37,569 nucleotides of DNA from Frankiaceae bacterium (GTDB lineage: Bacteria > Actinomycetota > Actinomycetes > JAFAQI01): the NCBI GenBank assembly GCA_025929315.1, contig JAICMI010000008.1, forward strand, positions 1 through 37,569, in the 5' to 3' direction. Position numbers and translations under genes: made by a program. This document shows, piece after piece, positions 24,455 to 33,344 of the stretch. Each line of letters starts with the position of its first letter. Within the stretch, counting starts at the first letter, position 1. A model generated the notes under the pieces. The model saw only the letters and a list, made by a program, of their open reading frames with translations, made no database searches and was not told the origin of the DNA.

Positions 24455-25165
24455 TCACCCCGTTTCGAACACCCAGAATGCCTCAGCGACGTGCCCGTCG
24501 GGAAGCCCTCCCGCCTGAGCGTTCATCGTGTTCCAGCCGCGCACAAGCTCGTCCAGACCGTCCGGCTTGGGGTGCTGGCTCACGTGCGCGTGCAGTGCGG
24601 CCATCTTGCGGTCGAACGTCTCCGTGATGTCGATGTAGCGGTTGGCCCGCTCCATGCCCGTCACCCACGTCTCCTTGACGGACCACGGCTCGAGATCGGC
24701 GATGTCCGGAAAGGTGAACGGGTTGCGCGCGTCCGGATAGATGGCGCACAGCGCTGCCTCACCGGCGGCGAGGTGATCAGGATGGCTGGCCGGGATCCGC
24801 ACCATGTTGCGTTCCGGGCTCTGGCAGATCACCCGCTGCGGCTGCACCTCCCGGATCACGCGGGCCAGGTCCTGACGCAGCTTCAGTGACACCTCGAGCC
24901 GGCCGTCCGGGTAGCCCAGGAAGATCACGTCGGTGGCCCCGACCGCCTTCGCTGCGGCGCGTTGTTCGGCCTGCCGGATGGCAGCGATCTGGTCGCGTGG
25001 CACGGCGGGGTCGAAGCCACCGGCGTCGCCGTCGGTGATCACGCAGTAAGTGACCGACACCCCGGCATCGGCCCACTGAGCGACAGTTCCGGCAGCGCCG
25101 AAGTCAACGTCGTCAGGATGGGCGGTGATCGCCAAGGCTCGGCGCACGTCGGTGTCGTCGAGCAC
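24455..25165 (-). CDS. PIG-L/LmbE family N-acetylglucosaminyl deacetylase
   Basis: A 236-aa zinc-dependent amidohydrolase of the LmbE family, which includes mycothiol enzymes MshB and Mca and sugar deacetylases. The zinc/catalytic motif ALAITAHPDDVDFGAAGTV carries His-Pro-Asp-Asp near the N-terminus. Other marks are YCVITDGDAGG, EQRAAAKAVGATDVIFLGYP and ASHPDHLAAGEAALCAIYPD with the third zinc His. GTG 25165 is preferred because TACCCT lies 7 bases upstream, a leaderless arrangement. The frame stays open to 25345, but that would run deep into pcrA. GTG 25208 or nearby codons cannot be fully excluded. Substrate cannot be assigned. The small helical gene downstream is its likely operon partner. 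Confidence 0.88.
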   Translation of the reverse strand: MLDDTDVRRALAITAHPDDVDFGAAGTVAQWADAGVSVTYCVITDGDAGGFDPAVPRDQIAAIRQAEQRAAAKAVGATDVIFLGYPDGRLEVSLKLRQDLARVIREVQPQRVICQSPERNMVRIPASHPDHLAAGEAALCAIYPDARNPFTFPDIADLEPWSVKETWVTGMERANRYIDITETFDRKMAALHAHVSQHPKPDGLDELVRGWNTMNAQAGGLPDGHVAEAFWVFETG

Positions 25166-25172
25166 GGCATCA

Positions 25173-25193
25173 AGGGTAACCGCCGCGTAGGCT
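25173..25193. promoter_or_regulatory. Divergent leaderless promoters of PIG-L gene and pcrA
   Basis: On the minus strand TACCCT (25178-25173) precedes GTG 25165 by 7 bases. On the plus strand TAGGCT (25188-25193) precedes GTG 25203 by 9 bases. The start codons are only 37 bases apart, so each -35 region must fall at or inside the other gene's 5' end. The two promoters should compete. Confidence 0.45.
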
Positions 25194-25202
25194 CGGCCCA
25201 CC

Positions 25203-27416
25203 GTGACAGAGACAATCGAGGCGGCAGCCAGCCTGCTTGAAGGGCTCAACCCGCAGCAACGGGCGGCTGTCGTGCACCAGGGCGGACCGTTGCTCATCGT
25301 GGCCGGAGCCGGGTCCGGAAAGACCCGGGTTCTGACCCATCGCATCGGCTGGCTGCTCGCCGAGCGTCAGGTGCATCCGGGCCAGATCCTCGCGATCACG
25401 TTCACCAACAAGGCCGCGGGCGAGATGAAGGAGCGGGTCGCCAGGCTGGTCGGTCCGCGGGCCAAGGCCATGTGGGTGTCGACGTTCCACTCGGCCTGCG
25501 TCCGCATCATCCGCGCCGAAGGAAAGCGGCTGGGTTTCACGTCGTCCTACTCGATCTACGACGCCGATGACACGCGCCGGTTGATGACGACGGTCTGCCG
25601 TGACCTCGACCTTGACCCGAAGCGGTTCACCCCTCGTGCCGTCGCCGGACAGATCAGCAACCTCAAGAACGAGCTCGTCGACTTCGAGACGGCAAAACAA
25701 CACGCGACCAGCTACATCGAGAAGCAGGTCGCAGACGCCTACGGGCTTTATCAGGACCGGTTGCGTCGGGCCAACGCGTTGGACTTCGACGACCTGATCA
25801 TGACGACCGTCACCTTGCTGCAGCTATTCCCCGAAGTCGCGGAGCATTACCAACGGCGATTTCGGCATGTGTTGGTCGACGAATACCAGGACACCAACCA
25901 TGCGCAGTACGTCTTAGTGCGGGAGCTCGTCGGTGCCGGTGATGGTCGGGCAGAGCTGTGCGTCGTCGGCGATGCGGACCAGAGCATCTATGCGTTCCGT
26001 GGCGCGACGATCCGCAACATCTTGCAGTTCGAAGCCGACTACCCGGACTCCACCGTCGTGCTGCTCGAGCAGAACTACCGATCGACCCAGACGATCCTCA
26101 ATGCCGCCAACGCCGTCATCGCCAAGAACCCCGACCGCAAGCCCAAGCGTCTGTGGTCGGACGCGGGTGAGGGTGAACGCATTGCCGGTTACGTTGCCGA
26201 CAACGAGCACGACGAAGCCGCATGGGTGGCCGGCGAGATCGAGCGGCTCGGCAAGGACGGTGGCTTCCGGCCGTACGACGTTGCGGTCTTCTACCGCACC
26301 AACGCGCAGAGCCGGGTGTTTGAAGAAGTCTTCATCCGCATCGGCCTTCCCTACAAGGTTGTCGGCGGCGTCCGCTTCTATGAGCGACGCGAGGTCCGGG
26401 ATGCACTCGCCTACCTCAAGCTGCTCGTCAACCCGGCGGACACCGTGGCGTTGCGCCGGATCGTCAACGTGCCGAAGCGTGGGATCGGTGAACGAGCCGA
26501 AGCGACGATCAGCGCCTACGCCGAACGCGAGCGCATTACGTTCTGGGAAGCGATGCAGCACGCGGAGGAAGTCCCGGCACTCGCGACCCGGTCGCTCAAC
26601 GCCGTACAGGAGTTCGTCACGCTCGCCGAGGAGCTGATGTCGATCGCGGCCGACGGTTCGCCGGGCGACGTGCTCGAGGCGGTCCTCGACAAGTCGGGCC
26701 TTGTTGCTGAGCTGCAGAACAGCGCCGACGTGCAAGAGCAGGGCCGAGTCGAAAACCTCGAAGAGCTGGTCTCGGTCGCGCGCGAGTTCGAAGAGGTGCG
26801 TCCCGACGGCACCCTCGGTGACTTCCTCGAGCAGGTCTCGCTCGTCGCGGACGCGGACCAGGTGCCGGACGCCGACGACAGTGGCGGTGTGGTCACGCTG
26901 ATGACGCTGCACACCGCAAAAGGTCTGGAGTTCCCCGTCGTGTTCCTCACCGGGCTCGAGGACGGCGTTTTTCCGCACATGCGATCACTCGGGGACCCGA
27001 AAGAGCTCGAAGAGGAACGACGCCTCGCTTACGTCGGCATCACTCGCGCGGAGAAGCGGCTGCATCTGTCGCGGTCGATCGTCCGTTCGGCATGGGGCGC
27101 GCCGTCCTACAACCCGCCGTCGCGCTTCCTCGACGACATCCCGGCGGAGCTGATGACGTGGACCGGATCGACCGACGAGTCGGCAGCCAAGCGAGCGGCC
27201 GACCGGGCGATCAGCCGTGGTCGCGTGGCCGGCCCCGGACTCCGTCCGATCCCCCAGCTGGCCCCCGGCGACCGGGTCACCCATGACGCGTTCGGCATGG
27301 GACGGGTGGTGGCCGTCCGCGGCAACGCGGAAAGCGCGGAGGCGGAGGTCGACTTCGGCAGCGACGTCGGCAGCAAGCGGCTGCTGCTGCGCTACGCGCC
27401 GCTGGTCAAGATCTGA
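25203..27416 (+). CDS. pcrA: ATP-dependent DNA helicase UvrD/PcrA
   Basis: A 737-aa superfamily 1A 3'-5' helicase for excision repair and replication-fork maintenance. Seen in order: Q-motif LNPQQRAAVVHQGG, Walker A AGAGSGKT, motif Ia ITFTNKAAGEMKERV, motif II LVDEYQDTN, motif III VGDADQSIYAFRGA, motif IV EQNYRSTQTILNAAN, VVGGVRFYERREVRDALAYL, motif V VTLMTLHTAKGLEFPVVFL and motif VI LAYVGITRAEKRLH. The C-terminus (GDRVTHDAFGMGRVVAVRG... to the end) is the Tudor-like domain that contacts RNA polymerase in PcrA/UvrD1. The location before an M23 gene and sucCD matches mycobacterial uvrD1. The stop is only 7 bases from the end of the convergent peptidase gene. Confidence 0.97.
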   Translation: MTETIEAAASLLEGLNPQQRAAVVHQGGPLLIVAGAGSGKTRVLTHRIGWLLAERQVHPGQILAITFTNKAAGEMKERVARLVGPRAKAMWVSTFHSACVRIIRAEGKRLGFTSSYSIYDADDTRRLMTTVCRDLDLDPKRFTPRAVAGQISNLKNELVDFETAKQHATSYIEKQVADAYGLYQDRLRRANALDFDDLIMTTVTLLQLFPEVAEHYQRRFRHVLVDEYQDTNHAQYVLVRELVGAGDGRAELCVVGDADQSIYAFRGATIRNILQFEADYPDSTVVLLEQNYRSTQTILNAANAVIAKNPDRKPKRLWSDAGEGERIAGYVADNEHDEAAWVAGEIERLGKDGGFRPYDVAVFYRTNAQSRVFEEVFIRIGLPYKVVGGVRFYERREVRDALAYLKLLVNPADTVALRRIVNVPKRGIGERAEATISAYAERERITFWEAMQHAEEVPALATRSLNAVQEFVTLAEELMSIAADGSPGDVLEAVLDKSGLVAELQNSADVQEQGRVENLEELVSVAREFEEVRPDGTLGDFLEQVSLVADADQVPDADDSGGVVTLMTLHTAKGLEFPVVFLTGLEDGVFPHMRSLGDPKELEEERRLAYVGITRAEKRLHLSRSIVRSAWGAPSYNPPSRFLDDIPAELMTWTGSTDESAAKRAADRAISRGRVAGPGLRPIPQLAPGDRVTHDAFGMGRVVAVRGNAESAEAEVDFGSDVGSKRLLLRYAPLVKI

Positions 27417-27423
27417 GCTTGCG

Positions 27424-28197
27424 TCAGATGTAGACGCCGTGCTTGGCCAGGAAGGGAATCGGGTCGACCGGCGCACCGCCGGGCTGAAGATGCACTTCGA
27501 AGTGCAGGTGAGCACCCGTGGCGTCGCCGGCGCTGCCCACGCGCGCGATGACCTGGCCGGCCTTGACGCAACCTGACGTCTTCACGAACGCGGACATGTG
27601 CCCGTAGAGCGTCTCGGTGCCGTCCCAGTCGGTGATCTTCATGACCTCGCCGTAGCCCTCCTCGGGCCCGGCGTAGGTGATGCAGCCGTCGGTCGCCGCG
27701 AGGATCGGCGAGCCGTAGGGACCGGCGAGGTCGATGCCCGCGTGCAGCCGACCCCAGCGGTAACCGAAGGGTGACGACAACGGCCCGTAGTTGGGGCGCA
27801 CCCAGCGATGCAGCGGAGCACGGTGGCTGGATCTCGAGGCGCGCGAGCTGCCGGATGAGCGGCGGGCGTCGCGGTGCGGCGGGTCGACGGCCGCCATCGC
27901 CTTGGCGATGTCGGCTTCGCTCACCAACGAAACCGTTGGATCCGTCGCCGTCGTCGCGGCGGTTGCCGCGGCCGGCCGTGCGCCCGTCAGCGAGTGTGCC
28001 TCGGCTGAGGCTCCGGTGGCGATGACCAGGCCCACGACGGCGGTAACCGAGGCGAGGACGGCGGGCGCGACCGCCCGGGGCGGCCCCGAGGGCCCGGACG
28101 GGCGCAAGTGCAACGCCGTACGAAGCCCCGCCCGCAGGGCCCGGCCGATGCTCCGATGTCTGCGAACCGGGGGCATGGCGGAGCGGCGCAACGTCAT
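27424..28197 (-). CDS. Exported M23 (LytM) family peptidoglycan endopeptidase
   Basis: A 257-aa protein. A basic N-terminus (about 40 residues) precedes a hydrophobic segment (about 43-65, VAPAVLASVTAVVGLVIATG) acting as signal peptide or anchor. A Ser/Arg-rich linker leads to the catalytic domain. The zinc ligands are His and Asp in GRLHAGIDLAGPYG and His in GAHLHFEVHLQPGG, with the additional catalytic His in LYGHMSAF; all are present. It should cleave stem-peptide cross-links in the cell wall. ATG 28197 is preferred, with AGGAG 10 bases upstream and a possible -10 TAGGGT at 28240-28235. Orthologous position to M. tuberculosis Rv0950c, between uvrD1 and sucC on the opposite strand. Confidence 0.92.
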   Translation of the reverse strand: MTLRRSAMPPVRRHRSIGRALRAGLRTALHLRPSGPSGPPRAVAPAVLASVTAVVGLVIATGASAEAHSLTGARPAAATAATTATDPTVSLVSEADIAKAMAAVDPPHRDARRSSGSSRASRSSHRAPLHRWVRPNYGPLSSPFGYRWGRLHAGIDLAGPYGSPILAATDGCITYAGPEEGYGEVMKITDWDGTETLYGHMSAFVKTSGCVKAGQVIARVGSAGDATGAHLHFEVHLQPGGAPVDPIPFLAKHGVYI

Positions 28198-28234
28198 GAG
28201 GGTGGGAACTCCTGGGTCGCAGAGCGGCTCGGCA

Positions 28235-28240
28235 ACCCTA
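28235..28240 (-). promoter_or_regulatory. Possible -10 box TAGGGT for the M23 gene
   Basis: TAGGGT on the minus strand would give a leader of about 30 bases containing AGGAG before the ATG at 28197. It rests on hexamer similarity alone; no -35 is clear. Confidence 0.3.
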
Positions 28241-28272
28241 GCCTTCGCCGGTCGGGCGCCGACTCCTTCCCA

Positions 28273-29226
28273 CTACTCGGAAGATGCGGCCCGGCGTCGC
28301 GAACGTCCGTTTTGCCCGCCGCCGCTGCCGCCGCCGCCCTTGGCCGCAGGGGCAGGCACCTCGAGCCGGGTCATCCCGGCCGCGACCGTGCTGCCGTCCG
28401 TGTCGAGGTGGGCGAGTGTCGCCGCGATCTCCCGCGTGACGGTGCCGTTGATCGGCAGCGACATGTGGCCGACGCCCCGGACGAGCACGTTGCGGGCGTT
28501 GAGGTCGGGATGGTCGATCCGTGCGGCCCGCTTGGGCGAGATGAGCGCGTCGAGATCGCTCCAGAAGGAGACGAACCGGGTCCGGCAGCTCGGCGCGGGC
28601 CGGCGCAGCTCGGCGATGATGTCGCTGCCGGGCTGCATCTGGCGGGTGACCCCACGGGGCAGCAGGCGCGCGGCCTGGGTGCCCTGGTGCGGGGATCCGA
28701 GCGTGACGAGCGTGTGCACGCGGGAGTCGCCGCCCATTCGCTGCACGTAGTAGCGGGCCACGACTCCACCCATCGAGTGGCCGACGACGTGGATGCGCTC
28801 ATAGCCGGTCTGCTCGCAGATCGACTCCACCGTCGCGGCCAGTCGCTTGGCTGCGGCGCGCAGGTCGTGGGTCAGCACGTGGTAGTTCATCGTCCAGATC
28901 CGCCCGAAGCCGCGGCGCCGCAGGGCGCGGCGGAGCACGGTGAAGATCGAGCGGTTGTCCACCATCCCGTGGACCAGCAGGATCGGGGTCCCCGCCGCCT
29001 CGACATCGCCGATGACCAGGCCCCGTCGTACCGGCGGCAAGCCCGCCAGCGTGTAGCGGTCGAGCTCCGGCGCCGCCTTCTCCTGCGAGACCCCGAACGG
29101 GTAGCTGGCGAGGTGAGCCGCGAGCCAGGCGACCTCGATCGCCGTTCCCCGGATCCCTGTCGGAGACAGAAGAGTCCTGGCCCCGCGCCCGGCTACCTCG
29201 CCGAGGCGGCCCACCGCTCCGCGCAA
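28273..29226 (-). CDS. Alpha/beta-hydrolase, triacylglycerol lipase/esterase type
   Basis: A 317-aa serine hydrolase. The oxyanion motif LLVHGMVDN (83-91) and nucleophile elbow GHSMGG (Ser151) are clear. The acid is probably D224 or D226 (SFWSDLDALIS) and the base His254 (VRGVGHMSLP). TLGSPHQGTQAARLLP and the architecture match bacterial lipases related to LipA/EstA. No classical signal peptide is obvious; residues 25-45 are moderately hydrophobic and may touch membrane. The C-terminus ends in a Gly-rich, basic tail (AKGGGGSGGGQNGRSRRRA). TTG 29226 is used as start because GGAGG lies 5 bases upstream and an in-frame stop precedes it further up with no ATG or GTG between. Substrate unknown. 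Confidence 0.87.
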   Translation of the reverse strand: MRGAVGRLGEVAGRGARTLLSPTGIRGTAIEVAWLAAHLASYPFGVSQEKAAPELDRYTLAGLPPVRRGLVIGDVEAAGTPILLVHGMVDNRSIFTVLRRALRRRGFGRIWTMNYHVLTHDLRAAAKRLAATVESICEQTGYERIHVVGHSMGGVVARYYVQRMGGDSRVHTLVTLGSPHQGTQAARLLPRGVTRQMQPGSDIIAELRRPAPSCRTRFVSFWSDLDALISPKRAARIDHPDLNARNVLVRGVGHMSLPINGTVTREIAATLAHLDTDGSTVAAGMTRLEVPAPAAKGGGGSGGGQNGRSRRRAASSE

Positions 29227-29332
29227 CGATGCCTCCGACGGATCAGGGGGAAGGTCGTGCTCTGCATGCAGGATCAGCTCGTGCAGACGCTAGCGAATCC
29301 CGCGGCCGCCCGCGGCCCTTTGCCCCCGCATG

Positions 29333-30736
29333 TCAGGCGATGTCCGGGGGGTCGTCGTCCGCGGATGCGGAGGAACCGGGCAAAGGCCCCGCCCAGCGCG
29401 AGCGCCGCCGGCTCATTCGTTCTGCGGCGGGCGTTGCGCGCAGCTGGTCGAGCCGGTCACCGAGCCACTGCCGCAGTGCGGCGGGGTCGGTAGGCGCGAG
29501 CGCGTCCGCGAAGCCGCTCGCGAGCAGATCGCGGGGCGTGACGCCCATGAGGTCTGCGGCCTCGGCGGCGTCGACCCGCAGCGTCGCGGCGGCGCCTTCG
29601 GGTCCGAGCGCGGCAAACCAGCCGAGCTCGGTGACGGCGACGCAGTCTGTGACCGCGCCCGCGAGGGCACCGCCCGAGCCACCTTCACCGTGTACGACGG
29701 CGATCGTCGGCGCGGGGCAACGCAGTACGGCGCCCATCGCGTCCGCGATCGCGGGCGCGATGCCGGCGTGCTCACTGACCGGCAACGGGTCCGCGCCCGC
29801 GGTGTCGATGAGCACGATGAACGACAGGTCGAGGCGCCCGGCGAGCTCGGCGGCCCGCCGCAACAAGGCGAAGCCGCCTGGAGTGGGTCGTCCGGCCCGA
29901 CGGGCGGCCAGCGCAGCGACGAGCACACGGTGCCCGGACAGCCGCCCGAGCATCACTGCCACCGTGTCGTCGGTGCCGCAGATCGAGACCGGCAGCTCCT
30001 CGCCGGCCCCGAGCAGCGCGTCGAGCAGCTCGGCGCCGCCGGGTCGGTCGCGCTCCCGGCTGGCCATGACCTGGTCGCGGCCGCTGCGGTCGGGCACGGC
30101 CACAGGGGAGGGGGCGGCCGTCGCGGCGGGATCGTCGGGGCGCAGCAGGACCAGAACGTTCTCGAGCCACGTGGCGAGCGACTCCGGTGCCACCACCGCA
30201 TCGAGCAGGCCCGCTTCCCGGGCTGACTCCGCGGTGTAGGTGACTCGCGGCACCGCGACGCCGGTCATCGCCTCGATGACCCTCGGACCAGAGAAACCGA
30301 CAGTGGCTCCGCTGACGCCGACCCGCAAGTCGGCACCGGAACCGATGGCGACCCACACGCCGCCGGTCGTGGGGTTGTCGGCGACGGCGAGGTGTGGCAC
30401 GCCGGCATCAGCCAGCAGCTCGAGCGCGAGCTGTGCGCGCGGGATCCCGACCAGGGCGCGCATGCCCTCCTGCAACCGGGTGCCGCCACTGCGGATCATG
30501 CTGACCAGGGGCCGTCGGGTCCCGGCCGCCTCGGCGCAGGCGATGGCGAAGGCGCTGGCGTCGCGCTCACCGAAGCTGCCGCCGCGGTAGCCGAAGTTCC
30601 AGCACGCGACGACGACGTCGGCGCGGCCGATCCGCCCATGTCCGACCCACAGCGCGCTGTCGGTATGCCCGACTTCCGCCGAGTCCTCAACAAGGGGAGA
30701 GACACCGACGAGGACGGCATCGCGCCAGTCGCTCAC
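29333..30736 (-). CDS. Acyl-CoA carboxylase carboxyltransferase, fused beta-alpha type (AccD3-like)
   Basis: A 467-aa carboxyltransferase with both crotonase-like halves in one chain, transferring the carboxyl group from biotin to acyl-CoA. The N-half (AccD-like) has [18 protein letters not shown] and [18 protein letters not shown]. The C-half (AccA-like) has [19 protein letters not shown] and the oxyanion glycines [15 protein letters not shown]. The N-terminal Cys4 zinc finger of E. coli AccD is absent. Size and arrangement resemble M. tuberculosis AccD3 (memory). No biotin carboxylase or biotin carrier is encoded in the window, so it must use subunits from elsewhere. It is divergent from the B12-binding mutase subunit with a 50-base gap. 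Acetyl- versus propionyl-CoA preference cannot be read from sequence. Confidence 0.88.
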   Translation of the reverse strand: MSDWRDAVLVGVSPLVEDSAEVGHTDSALWVGHGRIGRADVVVACWNFGYRGGSFGERDASAFAIACAEAAGTRRPLVSMIRSGGTRLQEGMRALVGIPRAQLALELLADAGVPHLAVADNPTTGGVWVAIGSGADLRVGVSGATVGFSGPRVIEAMTGVAVPRVTYTAESAREAGLLDAVVAPESLATWLENVLVLLRPDDPAATAAPSPVAVPDRSGRDQVMASRERDRPGGAELLDALLGAGEELPVSICGTDDTVAVMLGRLSGHRVLVAALAARRAGRPTPGGFALLRRAAELAGRLDLSFIVLIDTAGADPLPVSEHAGIAPAIADAMGAVLRCPAPTIAVVHGEGGSGGALAGAVTDCVAVTELGWFAALGPEGAAATLRVDAAEAADLMGVTPRDLLASGFADALAPTDPAALRQWLGDRLDQLRATPAAERMSRRRSRWAGPLPGSSASADDDPPDIA

Positions 30737-30786
30737 AGCCGGTTACTCTCGCAGCAGCGCAGCGACGAGGGAGAGGAGGGCCGTCG

Positions 30787-31197
30787 ATGATGGCGAGCCC
30801 CATCCGCGTAGTGGTGGCCAAACCCGGCCTCGACGGTCATGACCGCGGTGCCAAGGTCGTCGCGCGCGCGCTGCGTGATGCGGGCATGGAGGTCATCTAC
30901 ACCGGCCTGCACCAAACCCCGGAGCAGGTCGTCGAGACAGCGATCCAGGAAGACGCTCAGGCCGTCGGACTGTCGATCCTGTCCGGCGCGCACATGACGC
31001 TGTTTCGCCGGGTGGTCGAGCTGCTTGCCGAGCGCGATGCGAGCGACATCGTGCTGTTCGGTGGCGGCATCATCCCGGACGCCGACATCCCTGCTCTGAA
31101 GGAGCTCGGAGTGGCCGAGGTCTTCACGCCCGGCACCCCCACGGCCGACATCGTCGCGTGGGTCACAGCGCACGTTGCACCAGCCGACGCCGCCTGA
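30787..31197 (+). CDS. B12-binding small subunit of an acyl-CoA mutase (IcmB-like)
   Basis: A 136-aa stand-alone cobalamin-binding domain. PGLDGHDRG carries the histidine that becomes the lower cobalt ligand; GLSILSGAH and [10 protein letters not shown] are the other B12 contacts. In Streptomyces the same-sized IcmB, near sucCD, is the small subunit of isobutyryl-CoA mutase, and related small subunits serve other acyl-CoA mutases. The large substrate-binding subunit is not in this window. ATG 30787 has AGGAGG 7 bases upstream; ATG 30790 is an alternative. A -10-like TACTCT lies in the 50-base gap shared with the divergent carboxyltransferase gene. The exact substrate depends on the missing partner. 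Confidence 0.9.
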   Translation: MMASPIRVVVAKPGLDGHDRGAKVVARALRDAGMEVIYTGLHQTPEQVVETAIQEDAQAVGLSILSGAHMTLFRRVVELLAERDASDIVLFGGGIIPDADIPALKELGVAEVFTPGTPTADIVAWVTAHVAPADAA

Positions 31198-31212
31198 CAT
31201 CAGCGGCGACGA

Positions 31213-31218
31213 TAACCT
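31213..31218 (+). promoter_or_regulatory. -10 box TAACCT for leaderless sucC mRNA
   Basis: TAACCT lies 8 bases before the GTG at 31227. No Shine-Dalgarno sequence is present. The box lies in the 29-base gap after the IcmB-like gene, so sucCD can be expressed independently of it. Confidence 0.55.
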
Positions 31219-31226
31219 CGCCGCTC

Positions 31227-32423
31227 GTGGACCTGTTCGAGTGGCAAGCCAAAGAGCTCTTCGCAAAATACGACGTACCCACGACCAAGCAGGTCCTGGC
31301 GACGACGCCTGCTGAGGCCCGCGCGGCCGCCGAGCAGCTGGGCGGCCCCGTCATGGTCAAGGCGCAGGTCAAGGCCGGTGGTCGAGGTAAGGCGGGCGGG
31401 GTGAAGTACGCCGCCACGCCTGACGACGCCGAGAAGCACGCACACGCGATCCTCGGCATGGAGATCAAGGGACTGACCGTGCACGCGGTGCTCGTGTCGG
31501 TCGCCGCCGACATCGGTGAGGAGTACTACTTCTCCTTCCTGCTCGACCGCGCCAACCGCTCCTACCTGTCGATGTGCTCGGCCGAGGGCGGCATGGAGAT
31601 CGAGCAGCTCGCCGTGGAGCGCCCAGAAGCACTCGCGCGCATCCCGATCGATCCGGTCGCCGGCGTCGACGAAGCCAAGGCGCAGGAGATCGTCGACAAG
31701 GGTCGGTTGCCCGAGGCGATCCGCGACCAGGCGATCAATGTCATCGTCAAGCTGTGGGACGTCTTCACCGGCGAAGAGGCGACGCTGGTCGAGGTCAACC
31801 CGCTCGTGCAAACGCCGGACGGCACCGTCCTCGCACTCGACGGCAAGGTCACCCTCGACGACAACGCCGACTTCCGGCACAAGGACGTCCACGACTCCTA
31901 CCGGGACAACTCTGCGACCGATCCGATCGAGGTGCGGGCCAAGGAAAAGGGCCTCAACTACGTCAAGCTAGAGGGTTCCGTCGGCATCATCGGCAACGGC
32001 GCCGGCCTGGTCATGTCGACGCTCGACGTGGTCGCCTACGCCGGTGCGGCGCTCGGCACGAACGGTGATGCTCCCAAACCCGCCAACTTCCTCGACATCG
32101 GTGGCGGTGCATCGGCCGAGGTGATGGCCAACGGTCTCGAGATCGTGCTCTCCGACCCTGCGGTCAAGTCGGTGTTCGTCAACGTCTTCGGCGGCATCAC
32201 GGCGTGCGACGCGGTGGCCAACGGCATCGTCTCCGCACTGGCGCTGCTGGAGACGAAAGGTGAGGCGCTGACGCGCCCGCTGGTCGTACGGCTCGACGGC
32301 AACAACGCGGAGGAGGGTCGGCGCATCCTCACCGAAGCAGCCCATCCGCTGGTCGAACAGGTGGACACCATGGACGGCGCTGCGCGCCTGGCCGCCGAGC
32401 TCGCGAAGGCAGGAGCGAAGTAA
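31227..32423 (+). CDS. sucC: Succinyl-CoA synthetase beta subunit
   Basis: ADP- or GDP-forming TCA-cycle enzyme subunit that binds nucleotide and the CoA-succinate end of the reaction. The 398-aa ATP-grasp protein starts [18 protein letters not shown] at GTG 31227; a longer start at 31158 lies inside the preceding gene and is rejected. Motifs include [75 protein letters not shown] and [18 protein letters not shown]. Length is normal. A leaderless promoter is predicted, and the stop overlaps the sucD start by one base, ensuring equal expression. Confidence 0.98.
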   Translation: MDLFEWQAKELFAKYDVPTTKQVLATTPAEARAAAEQLGGPVMVKAQVKAGGRGKAGGVKYAATPDDAEKHAHAILGMEIKGLTVHAVLVSVAADIGEEYYFSFLLDRANRSYLSMCSAEGGMEIEQLAVERPEALARIPIDPVAGVDEAKAQEIVDKGRLPEAIRDQAINVIVKLWDVFTGEEATLVEVNPLVQTPDGTVLALDGKVTLDDNADFRHKDVHDSYRDNSATDPIEVRAKEKGLNYVKLEGSVGIIGNGAGLVMSTLDVVAYAGAALGTNGDAPKPANFLDIGGGASAEVMANGLEIVLSDPAVKSVFVNVFGGITACDAVANGIVSALALLETKGEALTRPLVVRLDGNNAEEGRRILTEAAHPLVEQVDTMDGAARLAAELAKAGAK

Positions 32424-33292
32424 TGGCGATCTGGTTGACCGCGGAAAGCCGCGTCGTCGTCCAAGGCATGACGGGCGCAGAGGGCACCAAGCACACCCGG
32501 CGCATGGTCGCGTCCGGCACCAACGTCGTCGGTGGTGTCAACCCGCGCAAGGCCGGGAGCGATGTGGACGGCATCCCGGTGTTTGCGACGGTTGGCGAGG
32601 CGATGAAGGAGACCGGCGCCGACGTGTCGGTCGTCTTCGTACCGCCGGCTTTCGCCAAGGACGCTGCGATCGAGGCGATCGACGCCCAGATGCCGATGCT
32701 CGTCGTCATCACCGAGGGCATCCCTGTGCAGGACTCGGCCTACTTCTACGCCTACTCGCGCGAGAGCGGCGCCACTCGCATCATCGGCCCCAACTGTCCG
32801 GGCATCATCTCGCCCGGCAAGAGCAATGCCGGCATCATCCCGGCCGACATCACGCAGCCGGGCCGCATCGGTCTCGTCAGCAAGAGCGGCACGCTGACCT
32901 ATCAGATGATGTACGAGCTGCGTGACCTCGGTTTCTCTTCTTGCGTCGGCATCGGTGGCGACCCCGTGATCGGCACCACCCACATCGACTGTCTGCGCGC
33001 TTTCCAGGACGACGACGAAACCGACGCGATCGTGATGATCGGTGAGATCGGCGGCGACGCCGAGGAACGTGCCGCTGACTTCATCAAGGCCAACGTCACC
33101 AAGCCGGTGGTCGGATACGTCGCCGGATTCACTGCACCGGAGGGCAAGACGATGGGTCACGCGGGCGCACTTGTGTCCGGCTCGTCGGGCACGGCAGCGG
33201 CAAAGAAAGAGGCGCTCGAGGCCGTCGGCGTCCAGGTCGGCAAGACTCCGAGCGAGACCGCCAACCTGATGCGCGTTCTCCTATCTGGCTAG
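32423..33292 (+). CDS. sucD: Succinyl-CoA synthetase alpha subunit
   Basis: A 289-aa partner of SucC carrying the CoA-binding Rossmann domain ([49 protein letters not shown]) and the phosphohistidine loop ([15 protein letters not shown]) where His is phosphorylated in catalysis. [36 protein letters not shown] and [16 protein letters not shown] are also standard. The ATG shares its first base with the sucC stop codon (TAATG), indicating translational coupling. Confidence 0.98.
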   Translation: MAIWLTAESRVVVQGMTGAEGTKHTRRMVASGTNVVGGVNPRKAGSDVDGIPVFATVGEAMKETGADVSVVFVPPAFAKDAAIEAIDAQMPMLVVITEGIPVQDSAYFYAYSRESGATRIIGPNCPGIISPGKSNAGIIPADITQPGRIGLVSKSGTLTYQMMYELRDLGFSSCVGIGGDPVIGTTHIDCLRAFQDDDETDAIVMIGEIGGDAEERAADFIKANVTKPVVGYVAGFTAPEGKTMGHAGALVSGSSGTAAAKKEALEAVGVQVGKTPSETANLMRVLLSG

Positions 33293-33344
33293 GTACGGCG
33301 CGGCGACTCGGAATTCACTGCAGGTTTTGGCACCGTGACTCGGG

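Noticed and set aside
25166-25345. Upstream extension of the PIG-L deacetylase
   Set aside because: It would run antisense through the first 48 codons of pcrA, and the extra residues do not resemble the family.
28198-28272. Riboswitch before the M23 peptidase gene
   Set aside because: The 75-base gap is too short for a ydaO element and shows no conserved motifs.
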